Part shown: piece after piece, positions 35,059 to 44,323 of the stretch
How the letters are laid out: the number at the start of each line of letters is the position of its first letter
Numbering within the stretch: position 1 is the first letter of the stretch
Origin: Bacteroidales bacterium UBA1800
GTDB lineage: Bacteria; Bacteroidota; Bacteroidia; Bacteroidales; VadinHA17
Direction of reading: 5' to 3'
NCBI GenBank assembly: GCA_002319915.1
Contig: DCFQ01000091.1
Location: 406-64,405, forward strand
DNA length: 64,000 nt
Notes under the pieces: generated by a model
What the model saw: the letters and a program-made list of their open reading frames with translations, nothing else
What the model was told of the DNA's origin: nothing
Databases searched by the model: none
Made by a program: the position numbers and the translations under genes

Positions 35059-36240
35059 ATGCAATTGCCAAAAATTATCCTGAAATCAGGTAAAGATCAG
35101 TCAATCAGGCGATTTCATCCCTGGATCTTTTCAGGTGCGATAAAAAAGATAATCGGTGATCCTGTCGAGGGCGATACGGTGCAGGTATTCGACAATGATG
35201 AAGAGCTACTTGCAGTCGGGCACTACCAGCCGGGCTCAATCGCAGTCCGCATTCTGTCGTTTGACGATTCGGTGCCCGATGAGGCTTTCTTCACTGAAAA
35301 GATAAGGAACGCAGTAAATTACAGGAGATCGATCGGCCTGATCGACAATCCTGCTGTAACAGTCTTCAGGCTTATCCATGCCGAAGGCGACAACCTGCCG
35401 GGACTCATTGCAGACTTTTATAACGGGGTTGTGGTCATCCAGTCCCACTCAGTAGGCATGTACCGCAACCGTGAATTGATTGCAGGCGTCATCAGGAAGG
35501 TCCTCGGCAACAGGGTCTCGGCCATCTATGATAAAAGTAGCTCTACACTTCCGCATATGGCAGGTATTGCCGCGGCAGACGAATTCCTTATCGGGGATTC
35601 CGGTCCCGCAACTGTAACGGAATATGGATTAAAATTTCTTATCGACTGGGAATCCGGGCAGAAGACGGGATTCTTCATAGATCAGAGGGAGAACAGAAGA
35701 CTCCTGTCGGAATATACAAAAGGGAAAAGTGTCCTGAACATGTTCGGCTATACTGGTGGTTTTTCTGTCTATGCCATGAAGGATGCCGGACTTGTCCATA
35801 CAGTCGACAGTTCGGCATCTGCTGTTGCCATGGCTGATGAGAACGTACGTCTCAATTACGGCGACGATCCGAGGCACCGGTCATTCCAGGAAGATGCTTT
35901 TAAGTTCCTGGGCAACATTGACGGCAAATATGACCTCATCATACTCGATCCCCCTGCCTTTGCAAAGCACAACAGCGCGCTAGCCAATGCATTGCAAGGT
36001 TATAAGCGTTTGAATATGAAGGCTATAGAGCAGATCAACCCGGGCGGAATAATATTTACATTCTCATGTTCCCAGGTTGTCAGCAAGGAAGACTTCAGAA
36101 AGTCGGTCTTCGTGGCATCGGCAAATACGGGACGCAAGGTCAGGATTTTGCACCAGATGACCCAGCCGCCGGACCACCCGGTAAGCATTTATCACCCCGA
36201 GGGTGAGTATCTTAAGGGGCTTGTGTTACAGGTAGAATAA
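35059..36240 (+). CDS. 23S rRNA (cytosine-C5) methyltransferase RlmI-like
   Basis: The 393-residue protein has an N-terminal PUA domain (about 3-75, with HPWIFSGAIKK), then a Rossmann methyltransferase domain with SAM motif NMFGYTGGFSVYAMKDAG (about 225-242), the LDPPAF motif, and TFSCSQVVS carrying a cysteine that fits the m5C family catalytic position. The closest known function is m5C1962 in 23S rRNA (RlmI). It starts 9 bp after the exonuclease gene, so both are probably on one transcript. A related RlmK-type m7G activity is less likely because the C-terminal cysteine motif is present. Confidence 0.85.
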   Translation: MQLPKIILKSGKDQSIRRFHPWIFSGAIKKIIGDPVEGDTVQVFDNDEELLAVGHYQPGSIAVRILSFDDSVPDEAFFTEKIRNAVNYRRSIGLIDNPAVTVFRLIHAEGDNLPGLIADFYNGVVVIQSHSVGMYRNRELIAGVIRKVLGNRVSAIYDKSSSTLPHMAGIAAADEFLIGDSGPATVTEYGLKFLIDWESGQKTGFFIDQRENRRLLSEYTKGKSVLNMFGYTGGFSVYAMKDAGLVHTVDSSASAVAMADENVRLNYGDDPRHRSFQEDAFKFLGNIDGKYDLIILDPPAFAKHNSALANALQGYKRLNMKAIEQINPGGIIFTFSCSQVVSKEDFRKSVFVASANTGRKVRILHQMTQPPDHPVSIYHPEGEYLKGLVLQVE

Positions 36241-36251
36241 AATCGGCAGAT

Positions 36252-38393
36252 ATGGATCCAAAGAAGAATATATCCCTGATAGCAGGGAAAATGGGCCTGC
36301 ATGAATGGCAGGTCGAAAATGTGCTCAGGCTCCTCGATGACGGGGCGACGATCCCGTTTATCAGCAGGTACAGGAAGGAGATGACTGGAAGCCTCGACGA
36401 GGTGAAGCTGCTCCATATCAAGGACGAGTATAAAAGGCTTAAGGAACTGGATGCCCGCCGCGAAAGCGTAATTAAATCGATCGAGGAGCAGGACAAGATG
36501 ACTCCGGAGCTGAGGCAGAAGCTTGAAGCTGCTTTGACAATGGCGGAAGTGGAGGATATTTACCTCCCTTACCGTCCGAAGCGAAGGACCAGAGCTACCA
36601 TTGCCAGGGAGAAAGGGCTTGAACCCCTTGCTGCGATCATAATGCAACAAAATGATCCGGATCCGTATCACCGGGCTGAAGAGTTCATTAACGACCAGGT
36701 GGCGACGGCTGAAGAAGCGGTCAGCGGTGCCCGGGATATCATTGCGGAATGGATCAATGAGGATGAGAAGGCCAGAAAGCGCCTGCGGATCCTCTACGAC
36801 AGGGAAGCCGTCATCACTTCGAAAGTCATCAGGGGGAAGGAACAGGAGGGAATCAAGTTCAGTGACTATTTTGACTGGTCGGAGCCACTGAAGAAATGCC
36901 CGTCGCACAGGCTGCTGGCGATGAGGAGGGGAGAAGATGAAGGATTCCTCAGGCTTTCGGTCGGTCCCGATGATGAGCATGCCGTTGAAATTCTCGAAGG
37001 GCTGTTCATAAAAGGCAGGAACGGATCCTCCGATGTTGTCGGCGAAGCTTTGAAAGACAGCTGGAAAAGGCTCCTTTCCCCATCGATTGAGACCGAGTAC
37101 AGGAATCTCTCAAAGGAGAAGGCTGACAATGAGGCAATTAGTGTTTTTGCGGATAACCTTCGGCAGTTGCTGCTGTCCCCGCCTCTCGGGGAGAAGAACG
37201 TTCTGGCCATAGATCCGGGTTACAGGACGGGCTGCAAGCTTGTCTGCCTCGACCGTCAGGGGACACTTCTTCATAATGAAACAATATACCCGCACCCTCC
37301 CCAGAATGAGACCGCGGTGTCACTGAAAAAAATTCTTTCCCTGGTCAATGCCTACAAGATCGAGGCGGTTGCGATCGGTAACGGGACAGCCAGCCGCGAA
37401 ACGGAGGATTTTATCAAGTGGATCAAGTTTGACAGGGAGATCCAGGTGTTTGTTGTAAGTGAAGCCGGGGCATCAGTCTACTCTGCCTCAAAGGTTGCAC
37501 GTGACGAGTTCCCTGATTATGACGTTACGGTCAGGGGAGCAGTTTCCATAGGGAGAAGGCTCATGGATCCACTGGCCGAGCTGGTCAAGATCGATCCCAA
37601 ATCGATTGGCGTTGGACAGTATCAGCACGATGTCGAACAGCAAAAGCTCCAGGGTAGCCTCGATGAAGTGGTAATGAGCTGCGTGAATGCGGTGGGTGTC
37701 GAAATAAACACCGCAAGCATGCATCTCCTGACTTATGTTTCGGGCCTCGGGCCGCAGCTTGCCCAGAATATTGTCGATTACAGGACCGGGAACGGCCCGT
37801 TCGGGTCAAGGAATGAGTTCATGAAGGTTAAGAGGATGGGGGCAAAGGCATTCGAACAGAGCGCCGGTTTCCTCAGGATAAGAAACGCGGAGAATCCTCT
37901 CGATTCAAGTGCGGTCCACCCCGAAAGCTATCACGTTGTAAGCAAAATGGCAAGGGATCTGAATTGCAGCATCACCGACCTGATGGCTGACGAGAAAAGG
38001 AGGAAAGAGATAGACCTGAAGAAATACATTACCCCGGAAACGGGACTTCCGACATTGAAGGATATCCTGGATGAGCTGGCAAAACCCGGCAGGGATCCCA
38101 GGTCAAAGATTGTGGAGTTCAGTTTTGCCGATATCCACTCTATGGAAGACCTCGTCCCTGGGATGGTGATTCCTGGAATTGTATCAAATGTTACAAAATT
38201 CGGCGCATTTGTAGATATCGGGATAAAGCAGGACGGCCTTGTTCATGTTTCAAACATGAGCAATACCTATGTCTCCGATCCCTCAAAGATCGTAAAGCTG
38301 CACCAGCACATAATGGTAAAGGTACTGGCTGTGGATATTGAGCGCAGACGCATTCAGCTGTCGATGAAAGGCATCAGGGAAGAAAAATCCTGA
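36252..38393 (+). CDS. tex: Tex-family RNA-binding transcriptional accessory protein
   Basis: Tex is a conserved nucleic-acid-binding factor thought to act on transcription complexes. The 713-residue protein has the Tex N-terminal helical domain, a YqgF/RNase H-like domain around 335-450 (AIDPGYRTGCKLVCLD), a helix-hairpin-helix pair (YVSGLGPQLAQNIVDYR, about 495-515) and a C-terminal S1 domain (about 640-710, with GIVSNVTKFGAFVDIGIKQDGLVHVS). It is 11 bp after the RlmI-like gene. The 3' end lies only 6 bp from the stop of the small secreted protein on the other strand. Confidence 0.95.
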   Translation: MDPKKNISLIAGKMGLHEWQVENVLRLLDDGATIPFISRYRKEMTGSLDEVKLLHIKDEYKRLKELDARRESVIKSIEEQDKMTPELRQKLEAALTMAEVEDIYLPYRPKRRTRATIAREKGLEPLAAIIMQQNDPDPYHRAEEFINDQVATAEEAVSGARDIIAEWINEDEKARKRLRILYDREAVITSKVIRGKEQEGIKFSDYFDWSEPLKKCPSHRLLAMRRGEDEGFLRLSVGPDDEHAVEILEGLFIKGRNGSSDVVGEALKDSWKRLLSPSIETEYRNLSKEKADNEAISVFADNLRQLLLSPPLGEKNVLAIDPGYRTGCKLVCLDRQGTLLHNETIYPHPPQNETAVSLKKILSLVNAYKIEAVAIGNGTASRETEDFIKWIKFDREIQVFVVSEAGASVYSASKVARDEFPDYDVTVRGAVSIGRRLMDPLAELVKIDPKSIGVGQYQHDVEQQKLQGSLDEVVMSCVNAVGVEINTASMHLLTYVSGLGPQLAQNIVDYRTGNGPFGSRNEFMKVKRMGAKAFEQSAGFLRIRNAENPLDSSAVHPESYHVVSKMARDLNCSITDLMADEKRRKEIDLKKYITPETGLPTLKDILDELAKPGRDPRSKIVEFSFADIHSMEDLVPGMVIPGIVSNVTKFGAFVDIGIKQDGLVHVSNMSNTYVSDPSKIVKLHQHIMVKVLAVDIERRRIQLSMKGIREEKS

Positions 38394-38399
38394 TGTCGT

Positions 38400-38675
38400 T
38401 CATTGACCCGCATTAGCCTGCATTAACCTGTAAATATGCCCTATCCTGTGGATGCGTTCATATCTCAGCAGCTTCTTTTCACCTTCAATCCCTTTTACAC
38501 CCTGTCCGGAAATCCGGGCATCCCTTTCAATATACTTTTTTTCGCCGGCCCGATTTCTTTTATCACTTAAGGAACCGGAATGCCTGTTCTCACTTATAGC
38601 GGTGAATGGCTTGGTCATCGGCATTACACCGGTGAATGTGAAAATGAATGCTGCCATCAAAAGAATCCTTTTCAT
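38400..38675 (-). CDS. Small secreted basic protein, uncharacterised
   Basis: The 91-residue reading starts with an obvious signal peptide (MKRILLMAAFIFTFTGV) and leaves a mature chain of about 70 residues rich in Arg, Lys and His. I recognise no family. I chose the ATG at 38675, which gives the signal peptide; the frame extends another 30 residues upstream but without a signal at the N terminus. If this is not a gene, the interval between tex and the M28 gene would be about 500 bp of non-coding DNA, unusual for this dense region, so I regard it as probable. It faces tex and is followed by only 6 bp. Confidence 0.45.
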   Translation of the reverse strand: MKRILLMAAFIFTFTGVMPMTKPFTAISENRHSGSLSDKRNRAGEKKYIERDARISGQGVKGIEGEKKLLRYERIHRIGHIYRLMQANAGQ

Positions 38676-38786
38676 TTGTTCAATGTTTTGCTCTTTCCAT
38701 TGACAACGGAAAGCATCAAAAGTTTGATCAAACCGGGATAAAATTGCCCCTCGCCAGGGAAGCATTTTTCAGACAGGGCGGAATAT

Positions 38787-38822
38787 AAAAAAGCTGTCTC
38801 AAAGCAGGGCTTTCGAGACAGC
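38787..38822 (-). terminator. Intrinsic terminator downstream of the M28 peptidase
   Basis: On the minus strand, GCTGTCTC pairs perfectly with GAGACAGC (38822-38815 with 38800-38793). Inner pairing of AAAGC with GCTTT extends the hairpin, and six T residues (plus-strand A at 38787-38792) follow. The position, about 70 bases after the peptidase stop, is right. Confidence 0.8.
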
Positions 38823-38894
38823 CTTATTGTCTTTATCTCATAAAGGGTCTCTCTTTCAGGAATCAGGCTCCGGAAAGCTGACCCGGATCGATTC

Positions 38895-40475
38895 CTAATT
38901 CATCGGGAAAGGCATCCTCTGGTTCTGGGGAACATTGGTGGCCGGTTTCATGGCTGGTTTGCCCGGCAGTTTTGCATCCCTCATGGCAGCGTTATATGCA
39001 AATGAAGCAGTAATCACTGCGTTCTGTCGCAGATCGTCCATTGAAAGCCTGTCGTAGGTGTCCATAACAGTGTGATAACCGCGGTCGTACTCAAGTTCAT
39101 CCTGAATGAACTGGAAGCCGGGTAATCCTACTCCGTCAAACGACAGGTGGTCGGTCCCGCCGGTGTTCCTTGATGTGATTGTCGTCGCTCCCATATCGGC
39201 AAATGGTTTGAGCCACTCTTCGAAGACCGGTCTCAGCATATCATTGTCCTGCAGGTATATGCCCCTGTATTTACCGCTTCCGTTATCCATATTGAAGTAA
39301 CCAGCAAACTTGTCATAATCGGGCTTATGTTCTTTAGTCTTTGGGTCGACAAGGTATTTTTCGACATAACCCCTGGATCCGTTGAGGCCCTGCTCTTCAC
39401 CTCCCCATAATGCTACTCTTATTGTTCTTCGCGGAGCAACATCAAGGTTTTTAAGGATCCTGAGGGCTTCCATCATCACAATGCATCCCGATGCGTTGTC
39501 GGCTGCACCGGTTCCTCCGTTCCATGAATCGATGTGGGCACCGAGAAGGACAACTTCATTCTTCAGGTTCTTGTCGGTACCAGGAATCTCTCCGATAACA
39601 TTATAGACCTTGGGACTGTCAAAGAACCGGTTCTTGATTTCAAGTTCCATTTCCACCGGAACCTCATGACGGATCATCCTTTCCATCCGTCCGTAATCTT
39701 CCACCGGGAGATTTAATTCTGCAACCGGTTCAGGATTGCCAGCTGTATAATTTCCTCCGTTCGATCTTGGGACATTGAATGTGCCGGAATTATTAATTAT
39801 AGCGGCAACTCCTTCAGATTTGATGAACTCCGAGATCTTCAGGCGGAGAGCTCTCTGAGCCATGAATGTTGCAATGTCACCGGTCATCCTTCTCCTTCCG
39901 GAGGGCCCGTTCTGGGCTGTTACCAGGTCTTTGAGCTGTTCGTCGGTGTACCTGCTGGCCAGCGGTTCGAAACTTAGCTGGTAGGTCGTTGTTGAGGGCA
40001 TCAAAACTATTTTCCCGGCAAGTTTGCCTTTATATTTCTCAAGGTCCTGCTCGGTCTTGACATCGAGGAGTACTACCCCGGCCTTTATGAGTCCGTTGGT
40101 ACTGCCTGTCCATGCAACCGGGTTACAGGCGAAATCTACATAGTAAGGGGATGTCATGGCAGCATAAGTCTTAAGGTTGTCCCAGCCGCCACGGCTGAAA
40201 TCCCTCGCCTCCTCGATCCTTACATTCTGAAAGCCAAGTTCTTCCATCTTCTTTTTCGCCCACTCATTAGCCCTGTTTATTCCGCTCGAACCGGTAAGTC
40301 TCGGGCCGACAAAATCCGTAAGTCCATAAGCCAGTTCCTCCATAGCGGAATTCTTGAAGCCTTCCTGCTTGATCCTGTAGATCATATTCAGGTCAACTTT
40401 TTCACCCTGCGCAAAAATCATCATGGGCAGGAAAACTATCAGACTCAGGCTGATAACACTAATCTTAATTTTCAT
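38895..40475 (-). CDS. Secreted M28-family zinc metallopeptidase
   Basis: This exported aminopeptidase-like enzyme (526 residues) has a signal peptide (residues 1-22) and the M28 catalytic core. Zinc and catalytic residues are visible: His314 (GAHIDSW), Asp326 (GAADNASG), Glu360/361 (WGGEEQG), Asp397 (NMDNGSG) and His468 (YHTVMDTY). A PA-like inserted domain lies between about 125 and 290, as in PA-domain M28 peptidases. It probably acts in the periplasm or outside the cell on peptides. It has its own promoter at 40505-40540 and a strong terminator. Confidence 0.92.
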   Translation of the reverse strand: MKIKISVISLSLIVFLPMMIFAQGEKVDLNMIYRIKQEGFKNSAMEELAYGLTDFVGPRLTGSSGINRANEWAKKKMEELGFQNVRIEEARDFSRGGWDNLKTYAAMTSPYYVDFACNPVAWTGSTNGLIKAGVVLLDVKTEQDLEKYKGKLAGKIVLMPSTTTYQLSFEPLASRYTDEQLKDLVTAQNGPSGRRRMTGDIATFMAQRALRLKISEFIKSEGVAAIINNSGTFNVPRSNGGNYTAGNPEPVAELNLPVEDYGRMERMIRHEVPVEMELEIKNRFFDSPKVYNVIGEIPGTDKNLKNEVVLLGAHIDSWNGGTGAADNASGCIVMMEALRILKNLDVAPRRTIRVALWGGEEQGLNGSRGYVEKYLVDPKTKEHKPDYDKFAGYFNMDNGSGKYRGIYLQDNDMLRPVFEEWLKPFADMGATTITSRNTGGTDHLSFDGVGLPGFQFIQDELEYDRGYHTVMDTYDRLSMDDLRQNAVITASFAYNAAMRDAKLPGKPAMKPATNVPQNQRMPFPMN

Positions 40476-40504
40476 CTGGAAATGTTTAGGTTTTTACGAA
40501 AGAT

Positions 40505-40540
40505 CAAATGTATAAAAAAATCAAGCTTAGGTCCTGCAAA
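40505..40540 (-). promoter_or_regulatory. Bacteroidota-type promoter for the M28 peptidase
   Basis: Minus strand: TTTG (40540-40537), a 24-base spacer, then TACATTTG (40512-40505), an exact TAnnTTTG. Transcription would begin about 25 bases upstream of the ATG at 40475. The spacer is slightly long. Confidence 0.45.
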
Positions 40541-40615
40541 GCAATATGATTAACATTAATTAACCATGTGTTCCTCGCTTTCCTTAATGTCTTTAAGAAT
40601 AACGGATAACTTACA

Positions 40616-40704
40616 CACAGAGCACACGGAGAAGTCACGGAGTTCCACAGAGTTAATAGCCTCATAATCTGTAATCCTCTGCGTCTATTCTGTGATCCTC
40701 TGTG
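40616..40704. repeat. Helically phased CACRGAG heptamer element with inverted arms
   Basis: The left arm has CACAGAG (40616), CACGGAG (40625), CACGGAG (40636) and CACAGAG (40646), spaced 9, 11 and 10 bp. The right arm has the complement CTCTGCG (40677), TTCTGTG (40688) and CTCTGTG (40698), spaced 11 and 10 bp, with a weaker ATCTGTA at 40667. The arms face each other between the M28 promoter and mutS2. The same heptamers occur at 12391 and 60969. Confidence 0.7.
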
Positions 40705-40750
40705 ATATAAAAATGACTAACTTTACCCCTCAATTGAAAAGAGACTAAAA

Positions 40751-43225
40751 TTGATTTACCCGGACAATTTTGAAGAAAAGATAGGCTTTGACCGGATCAG
40801 AAGCCTGGTTGCAGCAAACTGCCTGAGCCCTATGGGGATTGAAAGGACGGAAGGCATATCCTTTATGACTGATCTGGAAGCAGTGGAAAAGTCGGTCTGG
40901 TCGACCCATGAATTCCAGGAGCTCCTTCGCTTTGAGGATAATTTCCCTGCCGAGCACTATTACCAGATATCAAACTGCCTTGAGAAGATCCGCATACCCG
41001 GTTCGTTCCCGGAGGTGCGCGAGGTTTTTGATATTAAGAGGTCCCTTGAAACGGTTAAATCGATAATCGGCTTCTTCAAAAAGAAAGATGAAAATAAATA
41101 TCCTGTCCTGAGGCAAATCTGCGGGAACGTCAGGATCTATCCGTATGTGATTGATGCTGCCGACCGGATCCTCGACCGCACCGGGGACATCAGGGATAAT
41201 GCCTCCCAGAAGCTCAGGGATATCCGCTCCGAAATAGCCTCCAAGACGGTCTTGGCCTCAAAAAGGCTCAATGCGATCCTGAAGGAAGCCCAGGCGCAGG
41301 GAATCGTCGATGCTGAAACACCTGCATCGGTGCGTTACGGCCGGGGAGTCATTCCCGTCAATGCTTTTGACAAAAGGAAGATAAGAGGACTCATCCATGA
41401 CCAATCGGCTTCAGGGAAAACGGTCTTTATCGAGCCGGAGGAGATAGTCGCGATCAATAATGAGATAATTGAGCTTGAATATGAAGAACGAAGGGAGATC
41501 GTAAGGATCCTTACTGCATTTGCGGATGATATCAGACCTTACCTCGATGACCTGCTGCTTTCAAATGATTTTCTGGGGGATATCGACTTCATCAGGGCCA
41601 AAGCTCTCCTTGGCAACCACCTTGGATCTACAAGGCCTGCAATAACGGGAAAGCCGGGGATTATATGGAGAAAGGCCCTCCATCCGCTCCTGGCGATAGC
41701 CTTCGGGAAGACCCCGGGCAGGAAGGTAATCCCTCTCGATATCGAACTTAACGAACATGACAGGATGATCCTGATCTCTGGTCCGAACGCCGGAGGGAAA
41801 TCGGTCTGCCTTAAAACAGTCGGTTTGCTTCAATATATGCTGCAATGCGGATTCACTATCCCCGCAGGTGAAGGCTCGGAATCCGGGATATTCAGTGATA
41901 TCTTCATCGATATCGGTGATGAGCAAAGCATCGAGAATGACCTCAGCACCTACAGTTCGCATCTCCTTAACATGAAGTATTTCCTGAGGCATGCCACTTC
42001 AGAGACCCTTGTCCTTATAGATGAATTCGGAACCGGTACCGAACCGATGCTCGGGGGAGCGATTGCAGAAGCCATCCTCGGGGAGCTCAATGGCAGAAAG
42101 GTATACGGTGTACTGACGACTCATTATACAAACCTGAAGCACTTCGCTTCTCTCACCGAAGGGATAACAAATGGCGCCATGCTGTTCGATAATCACCTGA
42201 TGCAGCCACTCTTCCAGCTCAGTATCGGGAAGCCCGGCAGTTCATTTGCATTCGAGATCGCCCGTAAGATTGGCATGCCTGAGGATATTCTAAGCAACGC
42301 CTCCGAAAAGGCAGGTGTCAGGAATATCAATTACGACAGGCACCTGAAGGATATAGCCAGGGATAAAAGGTACTGGGAGAACAAGCGAATGAGCATCCGC
42401 CAGCACGAAAAGCGCCTGGAGGAACTTATCGCCGATTATGAAAAGGAGATTTCAGGGGCCAGGGACCTCAGGAAAGAGATCATCTCAAAAGCGAAGGAGG
42501 AGGCTAAATCCCTTCTTGCCCAGTCGAACAGGATGATCGAGAATACCATCCGCCAGATCAGGGAATCGCAGGCGGAAAAGGAAAGGACAAAGGATATCAG
42601 GCTGCAGCTCGAAGAATTCAAAATTGTTGTGAATGATCAGACCCCGCCTCCGGCAACTGAAGGGGAGGAGAAAATTGAGAAGCTTAACAGGAAGGTCAGC
42701 AGGATAAAGCCACGGGCCATTCCCGCGGAACCCGCCGGTGAGATTAAGGATCTCTCTCCGCTGAGAGAGGGAGATGCGGTCAGGATGACCGAAACGATGG
42801 CTTCAGGGGAGATCATAAGGATTGAAGGAAGTGTTGCCCGGGTAGAGTCAAACAGTGTCAGGTTCGTGGTTCCTCTCGACAGGCTCGAAAAGATAAGCAG
42901 GGCCGAGCTGGCCAAGAGCCTGAGATCAGCAAAGACTTTTACAGAAACGGATTCATCGATAAGGGAACGCAAGCTGGACTTTAAGCCTGAGATCGATATT
43001 CGCGGTGTAAGAGGGGAGGAGGCTGTCAACCAGGTCCGGATCTTCATCGACGACGCTCTGATGGTGCAGCACCAACATCTGAGGATACTTCACGGAAAAG
43101 GGAACGGTATATTACGGCAACTCGTCAGGGAATACCTTTCAACCGTAAGGGTTGTAAAGTCATTCCGTGACGAGAATGTCGAATCGGGCGGTTCGGGAAT
43201 TACAGTTGTCGAGATGGATATCTGA
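40751..43225 (+). CDS. mutS2: Endonuclease MutS2
   Basis: MutS2 is a MutS-like ATPase with a nicking Smr domain, implicated in limiting recombination or rescuing collided ribosomes. The 824-residue protein has the MutS core with Walker A ISGPNAGGKSV (about 338-348), the dimer-interface signature DEQSIENDLSTYSSHL and LIDEFGTGTEPMLG, a long coiled-coil region (about 520-640), and a C-terminal Smr domain (about 745-824: DIRGVRGEEA and HGKGNGILR). The start is a TTG at 40751: an upstream stop at 40718-40720 rules out any ATG, and LIYPDNFEEKIGFDRIR matches the family N terminus. A strand-phased repeat element lies just upstream. Confidence 0.93.
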   Translation: MIYPDNFEEKIGFDRIRSLVAANCLSPMGIERTEGISFMTDLEAVEKSVWSTHEFQELLRFEDNFPAEHYYQISNCLEKIRIPGSFPEVREVFDIKRSLETVKSIIGFFKKKDENKYPVLRQICGNVRIYPYVIDAADRILDRTGDIRDNASQKLRDIRSEIASKTVLASKRLNAILKEAQAQGIVDAETPASVRYGRGVIPVNAFDKRKIRGLIHDQSASGKTVFIEPEEIVAINNEIIELEYEERREIVRILTAFADDIRPYLDDLLLSNDFLGDIDFIRAKALLGNHLGSTRPAITGKPGIIWRKALHPLLAIAFGKTPGRKVIPLDIELNEHDRMILISGPNAGGKSVCLKTVGLLQYMLQCGFTIPAGEGSESGIFSDIFIDIGDEQSIENDLSTYSSHLLNMKYFLRHATSETLVLIDEFGTGTEPMLGGAIAEAILGELNGRKVYGVLTTHYTNLKHFASLTEGITNGAMLFDNHLMQPLFQLSIGKPGSSFAFEIARKIGMPEDILSNASEKAGVRNINYDRHLKDIARDKRYWENKRMSIRQHEKRLEELIADYEKEISGARDLRKEIISKAKEEAKSLLAQSNRMIENTIRQIRESQAEKERTKDIRLQLEEFKIVVNDQTPPPATEGEEKIEKLNRKVSRIKPRAIPAEPAGEIKDLSPLREGDAVRMTETMASGEIIRIEGSVARVESNSVRFVVPLDRLEKISRAELAKSLRSAKTFTETDSSIRERKLDFKPEIDIRGVRGEEAVNQVRIFIDDALMVQHQHLRILHGKGNGILRQLVREYLSTVRVVKSFRDENVESGGSGITVVEMDI

Positions 43226-43240
43226 CAACTTTATTTCTGA

Positions 43241-44323
43241 TCAGTAAAGTTTCACTGTGCCGTATGAGGCGGAGACACTGACCTTTGCCGAGGGTGATGA
43301 TTCTTTCCCCACAACTCCCGAGGTTTCGTTTGAGTTATTCTGGACGATCCTTTTCTGGTTCTGGAAATTATCCTCGTCGAACTTCAGGTCGCCGTATGAC
43401 AATTTTGCATCGAGCCTGTAGCTGGCATCGGGTTCGATCCCAAGCTTGACTCCTATATATTTGGTATCGGTCTCGATCGATTCAAATCCGGCAGGGATCT
43501 GGTCAACCGAAAATGCCCCGTAACCTCCGTCAAACTTCAGCTTCTTTGTGAGGGTACCCACATTGACATCGGAGTAGCCGGCATCCAGGACAAGGTTATT
43601 GACCTTTTCGATCCTGAGGTTGTCGTATTTCGACTCACCAACAATTGAGCTGGTTTCACCGATCCTGAATTTGGAATACTTTGAATCAAGTAGGAGGGCC
43701 TGGCTCCTGTCGATTTCAAAATTACCGCAATAACGGGCAAAGATGTCCAGCCAGCCAGCTGACTGGATCGTAGCCTTCCCGTAAGCAATACTGATATAAT
43801 TGAGTGGTTTTTCGTCTGTCCGCAGAAGCTCTTCGGCTGTGAAATTACCGTATTTGATATCGCACTTTACAAGTCCCTGTACAGGAGCCAGTTCGGTGTT
43901 GCCGTAACGGTTAACGAGGGTGAAATTAATCTTTTCGGGCATCTTTATCGTGTAATCGATGCTGAACCTTCTCGACTCTCCACCCCATCCGCTGAAATTG
44001 AACTTATCCTCGATCGTCGTTTTTGCTGAGACCGTGCTGCCGTTTTCAGAGAAATCGACATTGATATAGCTCAGAAGCTTTTCAGCTCTTTCCCTGTTGG
44101 GGAGCTCGACAGTAACCTTGACGTCAATGGTTATCTTGTCCATATTGCCTGTAATAACCTTCACATCCCCATAACGGTTGTTGATGTCAAGAGTTGTATT
44201 CGGGCCGGCGGTATACTCTTTATGGAATTCCCTGGTTGCAGGCTGTCCTGAAGCTGATGCGGCAAGAAGGAACAATGCTGGTGCGAGCAGTGGAAGTACT
44301 GCTCTCTTAAAATGATTTTTCAT
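43241..44323 (-). CDS. DUF4097-like secreted beta-helix protein in a sigma-factor operon
   Basis: The 360-residue protein has a signal peptide (MKNHFKRAVLPLLAPALFLLAASASG) and a mature chain built from short repeated strands, consistent with the DUF4097/DUF2807 beta-solenoid class. Repeats such as NRYGDVKVI, NRYGNTELA and IKYGNFTAEE show the pattern. There are no catalytic motifs. It follows the anti-sigma-like gene, overlapping it by 17 bp if the ATG at 44323 is used (41 bp with the ATG at 44347), so it is probably a target or effector of that sigma switch. Other members occur in similar operons, where the role is unknown. Confidence 0.8.
   Translation of the reverse strand: MKNHFKRAVLPLLAPALFLLAASASGQPATREFHKEYTAGPNTTLDINNRYGDVKVITGNMDKITIDVKVTVELPNRERAEKLLSYINVDFSENGSTVSAKTTIEDKFNFSGWGGESRRFSIDYTIKMPEKINFTLVNRYGNTELAPVQGLVKCDIKYGNFTAEELLRTDEKPLNYISIAYGKATIQSAGWLDIFARYCGNFEIDRSQALLLDSKYSKFRIGETSSIVGESKYDNLRIEKVNNLVLDAGYSDVNVGTLTKKLKFDGGYGAFSVDQIPAGFESIETDTKYIGVKLGIEPDASYRLDAKLSYGDLKFDEDNFQNQKRIVQNNSNETSGVVGKESSPSAKVSVSASYGTVKLY

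Noticed and set aside
40616..40704. CRISPR array
   Set aside because: Units are only 7 bp, spacers are 2-4 bp, and the two halves point in opposite directions; there are no cas genes in the window.
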